Shown one piece after another: positions 35,763-47,088 of a DNA stretch of 64,000 nt. Source of the DNA: Immersiella caudata (Eukaryota > Ascomycota > Sordariomycetes > Sordariales > Lasiosphaeriaceae). The position numbers and the translations under genes are program-made. The stretch lies in assembly GCA_030512335.1 (NCBI GenBank), contig JAULSU010000006.1:4542283-4606282 (forward strand), read 5' to 3'. The notes beneath the pieces are model-generated. The model saw only the letters and a program-made list of their open reading frames with translations, ran no database searches and was not told the DNA's origin. Each line of letters opens with the position of its first letter. Position 1 is the first letter of the stretch.

Positions 35763-37511
35763 GGCCTGTCTGAATGAAGGGATAGTGGAAAGAATGAAGG
35801 GATTGCGGGAAAATGATGTTGACGCATGGTAAGTGGCCGCGTGTGTAAACTCTCTGGACGGATCTCTCTGAAATAAATGTTTTGGTCAGTTGTCTTCAAG
35901 CTGAGCCGTGGCCGTGCTACCTAGGTAACAAAGCTGCGCAACCCTGGGGAAGCTGAGTAATTGGCATTCGGTCGGGGACTCTCGTATCCGCGGCCGAGCG
36001 CGTATCTCGGGGACATTTGGCCAACTTCTGTGATCAATTACCCCGACTCCGCGCGCACGCCCACCCGCACACGCCATTCGGTCCAAAATTCCCTACAGGT
36101 GTCCCTGCAGCGAGCAGGATGAGACAATACGCATTGTGAAGAAGCAGGTATACAAGAGTCCATTACCTAATTGGCGCGAAGACTTGCGTGCGACGACAGC
36201 CTTTTTATCTCTGGCGATCTGCCAGATCGATCGAGTTTTCGACTCAGCCGAAAGAGTTATGCTCGGCTCCTGTAAGCGAGTCGCCACATTAGTGGCACTT
36301 AAAACCGTGGCTCCACGGTCGCCACGTTCCCGATTTTCTCACACATCTGGCAGTGACAAATGCTTATTGGCTGCATCCCCCCGTCAAAAGCAGCAATATT
36401 CACCGTCACTGGCAACAATAAATGGGTAACTTTTATCCTTGAAAACTTACACTATGCCAATTGTACTGCGAACATATCTAAGTCGAAAGATAACTTTGCT
36501 AGCCGAGTCATTTCAGCCACTCTCTCGATTCCGCAATGGTCGTGATTTCTATCCCACTGTATCAAAATCTGGGGGTGGCTTGGCGCCAAGCCGAGCCATC
36601 GCGAGCAGGGGGTCCATCGGCCCTACGCTCCTGGAGCCGCAGGAACCAATGTTCCGGCGCTCTGGGTCCAACGGGGCCGTTTCATTTGTACTTGCTGGAG
36701 CTTATCTCCTGACCTCACTTCCAAAAAGACAAGTCACTTTGCAACTGCACTTCCACTGCTCGCAAGCTCAATGAGGCGCTCCGCCAGAAGTTACACACAC
36801 TGACTTAAGAAGAACGGACAGCTGGTCGGCCCAATTGTAGAATTTTTCACACACGCTGCCTATCAGTTAAATGGACTGCACAACATGGACTCACCTGCCT
36901 CAATACCACGTAGTAGTTAGTCAAGCTCATATGGTCAGGCGCAGGCGGTTCCCAAGACTTTCGATGATGGGGTAGACAATCGTGCGACTGGTGTCCACAT
37001 TTGCCCAGCAATGACCAGGCGCAATGGGTGCGAGCCAAGAGGTAAAAGAGTCTTCCAAAATTGACCTGGACTTGCGGAGGAAGGAACAAGACATTGGCTG
37101 TCATGACGCGATCTGCCAAGACCCACTCCAGCACCCTCCAAGACAATTCAAATGTTTAGTATCGGGCTTTCGCTGTCATGGGTAATTACCCAGCTAAGTA
37201 TTGGGAAGGTGCAATATATAAAATCGGCAGTCCTTGTGCCGAACGCGACGTTTTGCGGGTTCCTCAGGCTTGGCAACTTTGAGTGCACCCCTGGGACACA
37301 GACCTTCCTCTTCCACTCGCCTCGATGGAACGCTACTAACAAGACTCAGTCTTGGAGGATTTGCGATCAAGTATCTTAAATGTTTATTTGAGTTCCTTCC
37401 CGATGGACGAGTCGACTTGCACGGGCCGTGTTTTGAGGATCTGGTCGACGACGGACTTCCGGAGTTATATCCCCCGCCCTCGGTTACTCCAGACCCCCTG
37501 AACCTAACAGG
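35763..37511. other. Divergent intergenic region
   Basis: About 1.75 kb between the SDR and the second aminopeptidase gene. It holds both promoters. No gene is supported. Confidence 0.5.
37215..37223 (+). promoter_or_regulatory. Possible TATA box of the second M28 gene
   Basis: TATATAAAA lies about 290 bp upstream of the ATG at 37512, implying a long 5' leader. Weak support. Confidence 0.35.
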
Positions 37512-39115
37512 ATGAAGCCTCCTCAAGCCAAGCTGAAGCGCGCTGCGCTTGGTTTGGCCCTACTGTCGCAGGTCGGCGCAAGCGCGACAAAATCCGACCT
37601 GAGACCCAAGATCGATTCGACAAAGCTCCAGGCCGACATCACAACCGAGGGGCTGATGGCGAACCTCGTCACCCTGAACGACATCGCCCTCAACAACGGC
37701 GGAAACCGCGCATTCGGACTCCCCGGCTATGGGGCATCGGTGGACTATGTCTGGAGCAAAGTTTCCAAGGTTTCGCGCACGAAGGCCTGGAAACAAAAGC
37801 TCTCCGGGCTCTTCAACCGCATCGAGTCCTTGGAGTTGAAAATCAACGACGAACCCATCTTCGTTGCCGGTCTGACCTTTTCCCCCTCCACAAGCAAACA
37901 AGGACTCGTCGCCGAGGTGGTTTCTGGGCCTGAGGGTTTGGCGGGGTGCAACGACACGTCCTACAGGAACCTCAACGTAGCCGGGAAAATCGTCTTGGTT
38001 CAACGCTGGAGATGCGACACCGGAGGCACCCTGGCCGGACGGCTACTGCCTGCGGCCCGAGCTGGTGCCGCGGCTGTCATCATCTACAACGACGTGGAAC
38101 TGGCCGTGGCTGGTGGCACCCTCTCAGCCCTAAACCCCGAGCACGTCCCCGGCGGTTTCATCAACTTGGCCGACGGGCTCCGGATCAAGGAGCGACTCGT
38201 GGCTAGGGAGAAGGTCCAAGCTTACTTCCAGCAGACACAGATCGTTGAGCAGAGAGAGACAGAGAATGTCTTTGTCGAAACCGAGGATGGTGACGCAGAA
38301 AATGTCATTATCCTGGGGGCCCATCTCGACAGCGTGCAGGCTGGAGCCGGAATCAACGACGATGGATCAGGCACGAGTCTTCTCCTGGAGCTATTCAAGG
38401 CTTCAAGGCGGTACAAGGCGAAGAACAAGATCCGATTTGCCTGGTGGGGCGCCGAAGAGAATGGACTGCTCGGATCAAAGCACTACTGCTCGAACCTTGA
38501 CGCCACCGAGGCCAACAGCATCCTTGCCTATCTCAACTTCGACATGGTGTCTCGGGGGTATATTGGGGTGGGAGATGGTGACGGCAGCTCCCACGGGAGT
38601 GTTGCACCGCCCGGGTCTGATGTCATCGAGCGCATCTACATTGACCACTTCGAGAGCCAAGGAATCACCGTCACACCGGCCATCCTCACCAACGGCAGCG
38701 ACTACGCTTCCTTTTGGAAGATCCTCAACAAGCCCTTCGGCTACCTCCACACTGGAACAGGCGCCGCCCAGGATCCCTGCTATCACCGCGCTTGCGATAG
38801 TATTGACAACGCGAACCCTGAAACAATCACCATCAACGCCCGGGTATGTTCTTGATTCCGTTCTTTCTAGGCTGTCGTCTGTGAATACAACACAATGATA
38901 GCCATGGAATCTTGCTGACCGCACGCTATTAGGCGGCCGCACACATGCTTGCAGTGCTGTCTGAAGAAGGGGCCTCACTTGTCCCGAAGACCTTGGTCAA
39001 TGCAACCACTAGCATGATCTTGGGGCGATCCAATGACTTGATATTTGACTTTGTGGACAGGGAGGCGCTGGAGAGAATGGGAGAGCATCACGCGGGATGC
39101 AGCCACGAGGCTTAG
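37512..39115 (+). CDS. M28 aminopeptidase with PA domain, divergent paralogue
   Basis: Two exons (37512-38843, 38933-39115) encode 504 residues. The N-terminus is basic then hydrophobic (KRAALGLALLSQVGASA), so secretion is likely. The PA-like domain (VAGKIVLVQRW, then AARAGAAAVIIYND) precedes the zinc peptidase core: LGAHLDSVQAGAGINDDGSG, AWWGAEENGLLGSKH, the Asp of YLNFDMVSR, and a C-terminal HRACDSIDN where the final His ligand is expected. It is the same family as the gene at 23602-25204 but clearly divergent, with a different PA domain and a longer tail. Activity is probably intact because metal ligands are conserved. Confidence 0.88.
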
Positions 39116-39384
39116 ACGTCGAAGATAAGCTCAGGGACGTACAGACTCAAGTGAGTGGGGGTAGGCCAGCGAGAGGCCCCCCCCGGGCTGTGGAAAGATT
39201 AGAAGCAAGCCCGGCGGTACAAATCGGTGGGAAAGAACATCGCGACGCCTTTGATCACCCCTGTTTTTGGGGGCAGCATCTCTGCATATAGGGATGAGAG
39301 AAGGGCGCGGGAGATTTAGAACACTACCAATGCAAATAGTACACCTGTCGTCTTTCCCTCTCCACAATTGCAACACTCCCCCTT

Positions 39385-40716
39385 TCAAACTATAGGTTTT
39401 TGGGGGTCTTGCATAAATGTGAGGTTGACGGTCTTGCACCCACTTGAGGGGAACTCGAGGACATCCCCTCCGCCTAGAACCGTACCCATAAAGTCTAGCG
39501 ATCTCTGGCGGCCATTCGTGAGCTCGTCGTTATGTCCACCCCAGTGATTTCGATGATATAATATGTTGGAGCCCTTTTCGCAAAAGTTCTGAATCAGACT
39601 GTCCGTCTCGGCGATCGGGGTCAGGTCATCTTCGACGGCCTGATACATGAAGAGTGGCGTGTCAGGGATACCGAAAACACCCAGGGTGCCCTCCCTGTAG
39701 AACATGGCAGCCATGCCCGGCTCTTCCAGGTCCGCCTGGCCACCGATAAAGTACTGGAATACGTCGACATAGGAGTAGTACAGGAGGGACTGCCAACCGC
39801 TCATGTAACTCGCCCAGAAGAACTCGGTCACATTGTAGGGCCCGGATGGGTGCAGACGGGTGAGAAGGTACTCTCTCTGCTTGGGGTACTGGCTCGTGAT
39901 GCCAATGATGCCTTGAACCAGCAACCCCGACACCTGCGTCCGGGCGATCATGGGACCCGACGTGATCTGGCTCGGCGTCAGGCCCCCGATAGCGGCCCCG
40001 GCAAGCTTCAGTGCAGGGGCGTACTTGGGGGCAAATTCGACGGCTGCCTCGGTGGCCGACGCGCCATTGCTGTAGCCCCAGAGAGCGGCACGAGGATGCT
40101 TGACGCCGAAAGCGTCTGGCACCGCCGCCAAAACAGCGCGGACCGAGTCAAGGGTGATGTAGCCCGCAACGATGTTGGCGCCGTATGAGGCGAGTGGTCC
40201 CTCGAAGTCCGGAACCGACACCCACCACCCGCGGCCGAGGGCCATGCCAATTTCTCCATATGGCTCTCCCCACTGGAGGCCAAAACTCGGACTGGCGTCT
40301 AGGCAGGAAGTGTCATATGGAAGCTGATACGATACGATGCCCTGGGAACAGTTGGCACTGCTGGTCGTCGAGTCGCATTGTGAACGGTGGGGGACGAAGA
40401 CTGTCGTGACGCCCCACGTGGCGTTCTCAAGGCTGTCTGTCGAGCGAAAGAGGACCTGGAAGACTTCCTTGACATTGGCAATAGGAACGAGGGACACATT
40501 GTATGCGTTCTTCCGGATCTTAAAGACCGTTCCCGGTGTCGCTTCTTCCCATCCCTCAGGGGCTCGGTACCAGGAGTCGGTGGAAGGTAATGGAAGATAG
40601 CTCTCAGTACCATCCCCGTCGTCATCTTGCGCCAGGACCGTAAGGTCGGGAGAGAACTGCCATATGGCTTCTGTGACAGTGGCGACACGGAGGAGTAAAA
40701 GGCCAAGCCGCACCAT
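39385..40716 (-). CDS. Secretory lipase (LIP family)
   Basis: Intronless gene of 443 residues. I start it at ATG 40716, where MVRLGLLLLRVATVTEA provides a signal peptide; the open frame continues 85 codons upstream without such features. The catalytic Ser is in ALWGYSNGASAT (GxSxG), with probable Asp in QAVEDDLTP and His in HWGGHNDE, in the order known for fungal secretory lipases like those of Candida. EGWEEATPGTVFKIR and GWWVSVPDFEGPLASY are also family-typical. It hydrolyses acylglycerols outside the cell. Neighbouring genes are unrelated in function. Confidence 0.88.
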   Translation of the reverse strand: MVRLGLLLLRVATVTEAIWQFSPDLTVLAQDDDGDGTESYLPLPSTDSWYRAPEGWEEATPGTVFKIRKNAYNVSLVPIANVKEVFQVLFRSTDSLENATWGVTTVFVPHRSQCDSTTSSANCSQGIVSYQLPYDTSCLDASPSFGLQWGEPYGEIGMALGRGWWVSVPDFEGPLASYGANIVAGYITLDSVRAVLAAVPDAFGVKHPRAALWGYSNGASATEAAVEFAPKYAPALKLAGAAIGGLTPSQITSGPMIARTQVSGLLVQGIIGITSQYPKQREYLLTRLHPSGPYNVTEFFWASYMSGWQSLLYYSYVDVFQYFIGGQADLEEPGMAAMFYREGTLGVFGIPDTPLFMYQAVEDDLTPIAETDSLIQNFCEKGSNILYHRNHWGGHNDELTNGRQRSLDFMGTVLGGGDVLEFPSSGCKTVNLTFMQDPQKPIV

Positions 40717-42353
40717 CTTCACATTTGGAACAAATGGCGTCGCTGAAAACAATGCAAAGACAATGCTAGTGTCTAAGTTGAACTCGGCCGCCCCCCTTAA
40801 ATGAGGGCTCTCTGCCGCGACGCTAGAATCCGTTACCGTTTGTCTCTGGATCCTGGCAGGAGGCGAAGCCCCCTCCGCAATTTGGACCAGGTATGTAAAG
40901 TCTTTATCCGAAATCTTGGAATCCAGGAATGAGTATTGCGGATGGGCTATAAATACCCGATTCAGTAACAATGCCCGAACCTATGCCCAGGTTCAGTCAA
41001 ACAGAAATTTTTTATCTCCCCCCACAGTAGCAGCCATGTTGACACGAGCTGACTGCGAAAAACTACCTAGCAAGTGCAACTAAGAAGATGTTGCTAGACT
41101 CCCTCTTCTTTTTAGCCGATGGGCCGTGCGATGTGACTGGTGTTGAGTTTGAACTAACCTAAGATATGGGCGGGATGATAACCAAGCGGATCGTTTCCAG
41201 TGCCTAGTACATTTCAACATTGGTGGCTGTTTAACTCGACTGGGGAGCTATGGCGACGGCGGGGTTAATTGCCGCACACGTCACCGAGGTGGTCTAGAAG
41301 GTTTTTCAATCTCCACATCCCGGGTTTCGTGGAGACGAACTCCCGGCCGAACGAGCCGGTGGGGGAGAGAAGGGCACGTGGAACTTCTGATTTCACATAA
41401 AGCAGTACATCCAAGCCGGGTTTATTTACCAGAAGAATAGCACGCTTGGGAGCCTGAGAACCAATCTTGGTCCTCATTGCGTTTGAGCGTGCAGAGTATT
41501 TCCTTAACCCCAGACGTCTTGGCCCTTTGCCCTCCCGCACGGGTGGTCTAGAAGAGTCGACGTAGCGGGCTAAAATCCACCGGTCACCTCAACCGTGACT
41601 GACTGCCGCCTCGGTTAGACCTTGTCGCGTAGGTAGGTGCTATCCAGGACCAATGGTATGGGTGATGGACATTTGACACTTATTACTCTGATGCGTAACA
41701 GGGAGTCATGATAAGATTAGTTCCGACTTGTATCTACCCGCATTCCGATGTGGAATCAGAACCCGGCAGTGGGTTACCATTGACGCGGAGGCTTGACGTC
41801 CATCACTCGGTTCTCGGCTCACGGATCAACCCGGCTTTTCCCCTTCTTGTTGGCGCCCTTGGACCTACCCCGCAGCAAGGGAAGTGAAACGGCAGATCGA
41901 GAACGACCTCATTCCCAAGGACAGGGCCAATAGGGAACCCAGTCGTCGCCTTTTCCCACTTGTTGTGAGGAACTTGCCCTAGGCAGTCACGCGAAAGCAC
42001 CATCCTGGTAGGCGCGACATTGCCAGGAGACAATCTGAACCCAATCTCATCTGGAAAAATAGATGCCTTACCCTCGATGCCATGCCAATGGCCAATGAAT
42101 ATAGTTATCATGGCTATAGCAGAGTCCAGTGAGTACCCCAGGTACCCTGGTCAGTGGCAACTTGATGGAAGCGGTCCATGTTCAAGTTGGGAGACTGGCA
42201 CCTAAATAAATACTCGAACGCCCGGTAATCTTCGCGCTCGCCCATAGCTCAATCCGAATCATCCGACCGGCAAAACCCTGCTACCATCAAGCAAAATTGC
42301 GAGGCTGCGGCAGGTAAGGCACGATTCCAAAAGCGACGGGTAGCAGTTCAGTC
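40717..42353. other. Divergent intergenic region, no gene seen
   Basis: About 1.64 kb. An AT-rich TATTTATAG element (minus strand, near 40946) lies about 230 bp upstream of the lipase and could be its TATA. On the right a CTAAATAAATAC stretch near 42202 lies about 150 bp before the next gene. No coding sequence is supported. Confidence 0.4.
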
Positions 42354-42921
42354 ATGCGGCCTTGGCATTTGTGGTTGGGATTCATCCCATTCACGCAAGC
42401 ACAGGCGACTGTCGGTGGCATTCCGGCACCACCTGGGGTGGCCTTTCTATACAATGCCAACATCACGGTTGGCTTGACGGTGGACGTGGGCGCTATCCCA
42501 GCCGGAAATATCAGCGTCATTCCCGTGATTGGGGGGGCGTTGACCGGCCCGAAGATCTCAGGTGAGGACATACCCAGAAGTCCCCGGAGGGCAGCAAGAT
42601 CGACTAAAACAACATTTCCAATGCTGATACAAACCGTGCCGTCCAGGAAAGATATTGGCGATCGGTGCAGACTGGGGCCTGTCGACGCCTCAGGGGTTCT
42701 ACTACTCAGATATGCGGGCACAGATACGGACGATGGACAATGCCAACATCTACGTGCAAATGACTGGGCTCATGCAAGGAAACAACGGGGTGGTTTATGT
42801 ACGTACCACGTTTCAGACGGGCCACAAGGACTACTGGTGGCTTAACTACGCGTTCACCTTTGGGACAATGAGGGCTTCGGGGACTGGATATGTCGTTGAT
42901 ATGTGGTATCTGACAGCTTGA
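42354..42921 (+). CDS. Small secreted DUF3237-like protein
   Basis: Two exons (42354-42561, 42647-42921) encode 160 residues. MRPWHLWLGFIPFTQAQA is a likely signal peptide. The body has VIPVIGGALTGPKISGKI across the intron, GADWGLSTPQGFYYSDMRA, then NGVVYVRTTFQTGHKDYWWLN, a pattern I associate with DUF3237 proteins (small beta-barrels of unknown function). The in-frame join and conserved spacing support the intron. A role is not known. Confidence 0.7.
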
Positions 42922-43219
42922 GAAGTTGCCGGAGTAGCTGGCCCACGACTGCTCGTAGTCGTGGTGTTTTCCCAGCAACTTGGAACTTTCAGTCAAGTTA
43001 GCTAGGTGAAAACTGCACACCTGGTTCATGAAGGACCGCACATGGGTTCGCGTTTGCATCGCGAGACTTGCATCGAAAGTAATTAAGAAAGCAGAGTGAA
43101 TGCCTTGATAGGCAAAAATTCCATGGAAGCTACACGGCACGTCATATCAGCAAGTGGTGCTGGGGTGCGGGCATATTGGAGATAGGCAGGGACAACAGGG
43201 AATTCGGACAATGTCAATT

Positions 43220-44856
43220 TCAAGAGGCGAAGACTGCTGACATGGACGATAGAGCTTGCTTGAAAGCCAGTGACTCCAAATACCACTCCTCATCCCTCAA
43301 CCTCAAGTTCACCAGCAAGTCCTTGTTGTAAGCCACACCGCCCCCAACCAGATAACTTCCCTGAGTGATCAGTTCCATATCGAACCGGCGGATAATCTCG
43401 GGAAACAGCTTATACAGCTCAGGCACTGCAGTACCCTTATCCAAACACACTCTAGGCCCAACACCAAAGACAAGCTTGGCCGTCTCCATTCTCGCCGACT
43501 TTTCTTCGCTCTCCAGCCACCTCTCCGGCCGAAACGACTCAGGGTCTGGCGCGAATAGCTCCGGGTCTCGCTGGACGACATAGGCGTTGCTCGTCATCTC
43601 CATCTCCGGCACCCACACGCTGCCAACCTTAGCACCGCCCTTACCAGCAACCCTCCCAAACAAATTCGTGGCAGGCGGCCTCAGTAGTAACCCACCCTCT
43701 TTGGTGCTCGCCGCCATGTACGGCAGATGAGCCTTCGTCTCTTCATACTGCGCGGGATTTGACAGAAGCCCCCTCTTGTCCGCCTCATCCACCTCGGCCC
43801 TCGCCTTCTTCAGACACTCCGGATGTGTCAGCATGTAATTCGGCGTACTACTAAGCGCTGTTCCGGTGGTATCTGCGCCAACCATAACCAAAATCGTGAC
43901 GTGGGCTCTCCTCCTAATCGGACTCAGCGGCTCACCATCCACCCGCGCCTCCACCATCAGCTGCAGAAAGTCCTTGCTCTCCCCTCCTGTTCAATATTTC
44001 TCTCCCTCCCGGTAACAAGCTTATCCGACTGCCCGACAAGATACCCCATCCCCTTCTGGTCATCCTCGTTGGGCAGGATGTAGACGGTGAGGGGAGATTA
44101 TAGCACTGTCTCCCTGAACCCGCGCCATCGTCCCACGAATCCAAACAACACCAGCCCATCCCTAAAACTCCGTAGAATGCCCCTTTCATCTATCAATTTC
44201 TCCACGAATCCCCACGTTTCCCCAAAGCACACTATGACCATAACATCCGCCGCAAATTGCGCGACCTTGTCATACTACACCACTGCCTCTCCCCGTTGAG
44301 CACACCGTGTCATCTTCGCAATAAACAGGCTGATGAGGTCCGATTTTTGACTGCCAGACATTTTTGAAGGCGCCAAAGCTCCACTGCGGGCCGCCGAGGG
44401 CCTTCCGGAGGGCGCGGTGCTCGTTGCCGTCGATGGTGAAAATGTTGGGGGGGTGGCCTAACATGACGGTGTTGTATAGGCCGGACTCGGTGTTATGGTT
44501 CGCATCCCAGTAGATGTCTTTAATGTGAGCGGATTTGGGGGATAGGAGAAGGGTGGGGGCGATGCGGATCGGTTTGTCTCCTAGCTGGTATGAGCAGGGT
44601 TGGTAGCCTTGACGGGGGGGGGGGGGGGGGGTGGGGCTATGTTGCCTCCATGGCCGTACTTGCAGGTGATGCGAAGCAAGTACTGGGGCTCTCGTTTCAA
44701 GAGCGAGATGACTGCCAGGGGGAGCGACGAGGCTGCGGCGTACCAAGGGCCGGGGAACTTGGCGAGGGGGTGGAAAAAGGTGTTGTAGATGAGGCAAAAG
44801 GCTGTGATGGAGAGCACGACCAAGCTGGCCCGGATGGCCAAGGAAACGAGCATCAT
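43220..44856 (-). pseudogene. Cytochrome P450, decayed
   Basis: Pieces of one P450 run along the minus strand: membrane anchor with HPLAKFPGPW, RIAPTLLLSPKSAHIKDIYW, VAQFAADVMVIVCFGETWGF, I-helix VMVGADTTGTAL, FRPERW and haem loop FGVGPRVCLDKG. They are separated by a TAG near 44275, a TAA near 44100, and a frame shift near 43970. The ExxR helix reads KEGGLLLRP, so the Arg is displaced, and the Gly two after the haem Cys is Asp. A run of 18 G (44614-44631) interrupts the first coding part and also breaks the frame. It cannot encode a working enzyme. Confidence 0.8.
44614..44631. repeat. Mononucleotide G run (18 nt)
   Basis: Eighteen G on the plus strand within the P450 pseudogene. Its length is the least certain part of the local sequence. 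Confidence 0.7.
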
Positions 44857-47088
44857 CGCGATGCGTTTTCAAATGGGCTAGGCTGAGAGACAATCGTACA
44901 GAATAAATCGGTCCAATTCTTCCTGGCGAGTGCGTGTAGAGCGGGAATTATCAGCAGACAACCGGGACAGAACTCTGCTCAATACCACTGACAGCAGTTA
45001 TACCGTGATCCCCCCCCAGCTCAGTGGCGATATCGCTGGTAGCCAATGGCACCACCCTTCCCCAATGCAACCCCTTTCTAGGTGCGGGAAGCAGCCGATC
45101 TCAACAGCGTCGACTCCAGGATGAGGGAGGGTAAGTATCGACCTGGGGTGTCTGGTTTCGGGAACAGCTTCAACCTGATCGATGGCTGGGACAGGGCTCG
45201 CCGTACAAAATGGTGCTCAACTTCGGTCCTTATTTAACCGGTGTTTAACATGCACCTCTATCCTTCTGATGACCGAGGAACGAGACGAGGATGATCATGG
45301 GAGATCTTAACTCTGTGTCCATCATCCCGTCCGGGCCCCTGGTTGTCATTCTCGCAGCCACTGGCACGGTTCTGGGACCACGGCTGCTACGGCCGGGCAT
45401 CCAGCCTAGGACGCCGCCAACCTTGCCCGCGCACATGCGAGTCGAAACTTGAGACCTCTCCGCAACGCGGCAAAGTCCGGGTATATCGGAAGTAGGCGGT
45501 GATAGCGGAGATATTCGGCCAGTCTCGGATCTGTCCCAGCGGCGTGCAATGTGGAGATGCGCCTTGGCACGCGTTCAATGCGCGCAGTTTGCAACAGCAG
45601 AGCTACGCCCAACCACGGATCATGTCAATTCGCGACAACAGAAATCGCAGACATATGCAGGCGCGCTCTTCGACCCCATCTTCCCGGAGCGGTAACCAGG
45701 AACCCCGAACAGTCCCACTTTCCGAACGAGCCCGCCGCTCTCCATTGACGAGTGGTGCCCCACGCGTGCCGACGTGTTGCGACGCTCCAAATGCCATCCC
45801 GCCCCCGGTTTCCACGACTGCGCGCCAGCATAGATCATGCGTACCGGCTGAAGCGCCTGAAGCACCAGTCGCGGTGGGCTCCGGACGCAGAGCGTGCCGG
45901 AGGTTGAAGATGGATTCGGGGATACGAGAGAGGCTGGCAGCAGCCGACTACCCTCGCGATGGAGACAAGAGTTGGTTTACACACCTCTGGATGAAGTTGC
46001 TGTCTGGGAATAACTGAGCTGGTGAGTCGTGTCCCGCCTCGATCAACCTATCCCTTCATGTTGCCTTTCCGCTGACGAGCAACGCCCCGCCAGTTTCCCC
46101 GGAAGCGCGAACACAGCCCATCCTGAATCCCGAGAGCGACAAGCCATGCGAGGTCTCGCCACCCCGAAGAAGCAAGCCCGTCGCAAAAACCGCCACGGCT
46201 AGGCGTCTCGACGTTCGTTCCCGGCCACCTCGTGTTCGTAGCAGGTGCTGCTGACCAACTTGGCGATGCATGGTTTGTGAGGGCCATGCTGGGTTGACGG
46301 GCCCGAAAGAGGAGCTGGGCATCAGTACAAGGATTGCAAGGCACGAGTTTCGTACTGGACTTGGGGAGCTACACATGGGAGCGTCAAATCGCCTGCTGGG
46401 TTCGAACATGAAGACCCACGAGCAATCTGGCGCAGCGGTACAAAAACACCCTGCCGAAGGGCCCGACCCGGAGGTCTCCATGCAGGCGAACGTAGGCCCG
46501 GTCCCATTACGCCTAGCTTTGCCCAACAACTGCGCCAGGTTTTGTCAGGACAAGCGGAGGAAGACATGCGATTCTAGATGTCTGCGTGGCATATGACGAT
46601 TCCACGTCGCTTTCCTTCTGCCTTTTGCCTTCTGCCCGTCGTCCCGGATGTCACACTGCCCAGTTCCACCCACTTCGTTAAGGAGACGCCCGTCAACATG
46701 GCTCTCAAACTCTGCGCCCACAGACGATCTGGTCCTTTCCCAGACCTCACGCAACGTCGTAGATCCAGCAACGGTGTGCTTGGCGCGGCGCGGTTCTGTG
46801 CTGGTCGGGTCGCCCAGCGCTATAGCGCCCGTGGCTGCGCACCGGTGTTAAGAGTGCGCTGGTTATGAGCCATGCCGGCGCCTGATGATCCCGAGTCAGC
46901 GCATCCTAGACGAATCGGCCGGCATCTCGAGAACATGGCTAGCATGACATAGTCCTGACCACCCAGATGACCGGGGAAGTTCCCTTGGGTCGGCACAGCC
47001 ATTCTCTTACCCCTTTCCCCGGGTTGCAGTGCTGGGCTGTTCAGATGTGGTGAGAGACCCCCCAAGCATCGCGACCGCAACCGCCGCC
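44857..47088. other. Gene-free stretch of 2.2 kb
   Basis: Only short overlapping frames on both strands. A pyrimidine-rich acceptor-like sequence ending GGTTGCAG precedes 47029, so a short upstream noncoding exon of the NADPH oxidase gene is possible. Nothing else is recognised. Confidence 0.4.

Noticed and set aside
47029..47088. Earlier start of the NADPH oxidase
   Set aside because: The only codon there is GTG; a possible splice acceptor precedes it. ATG 47089 is in good context directly before the EF-hand region.
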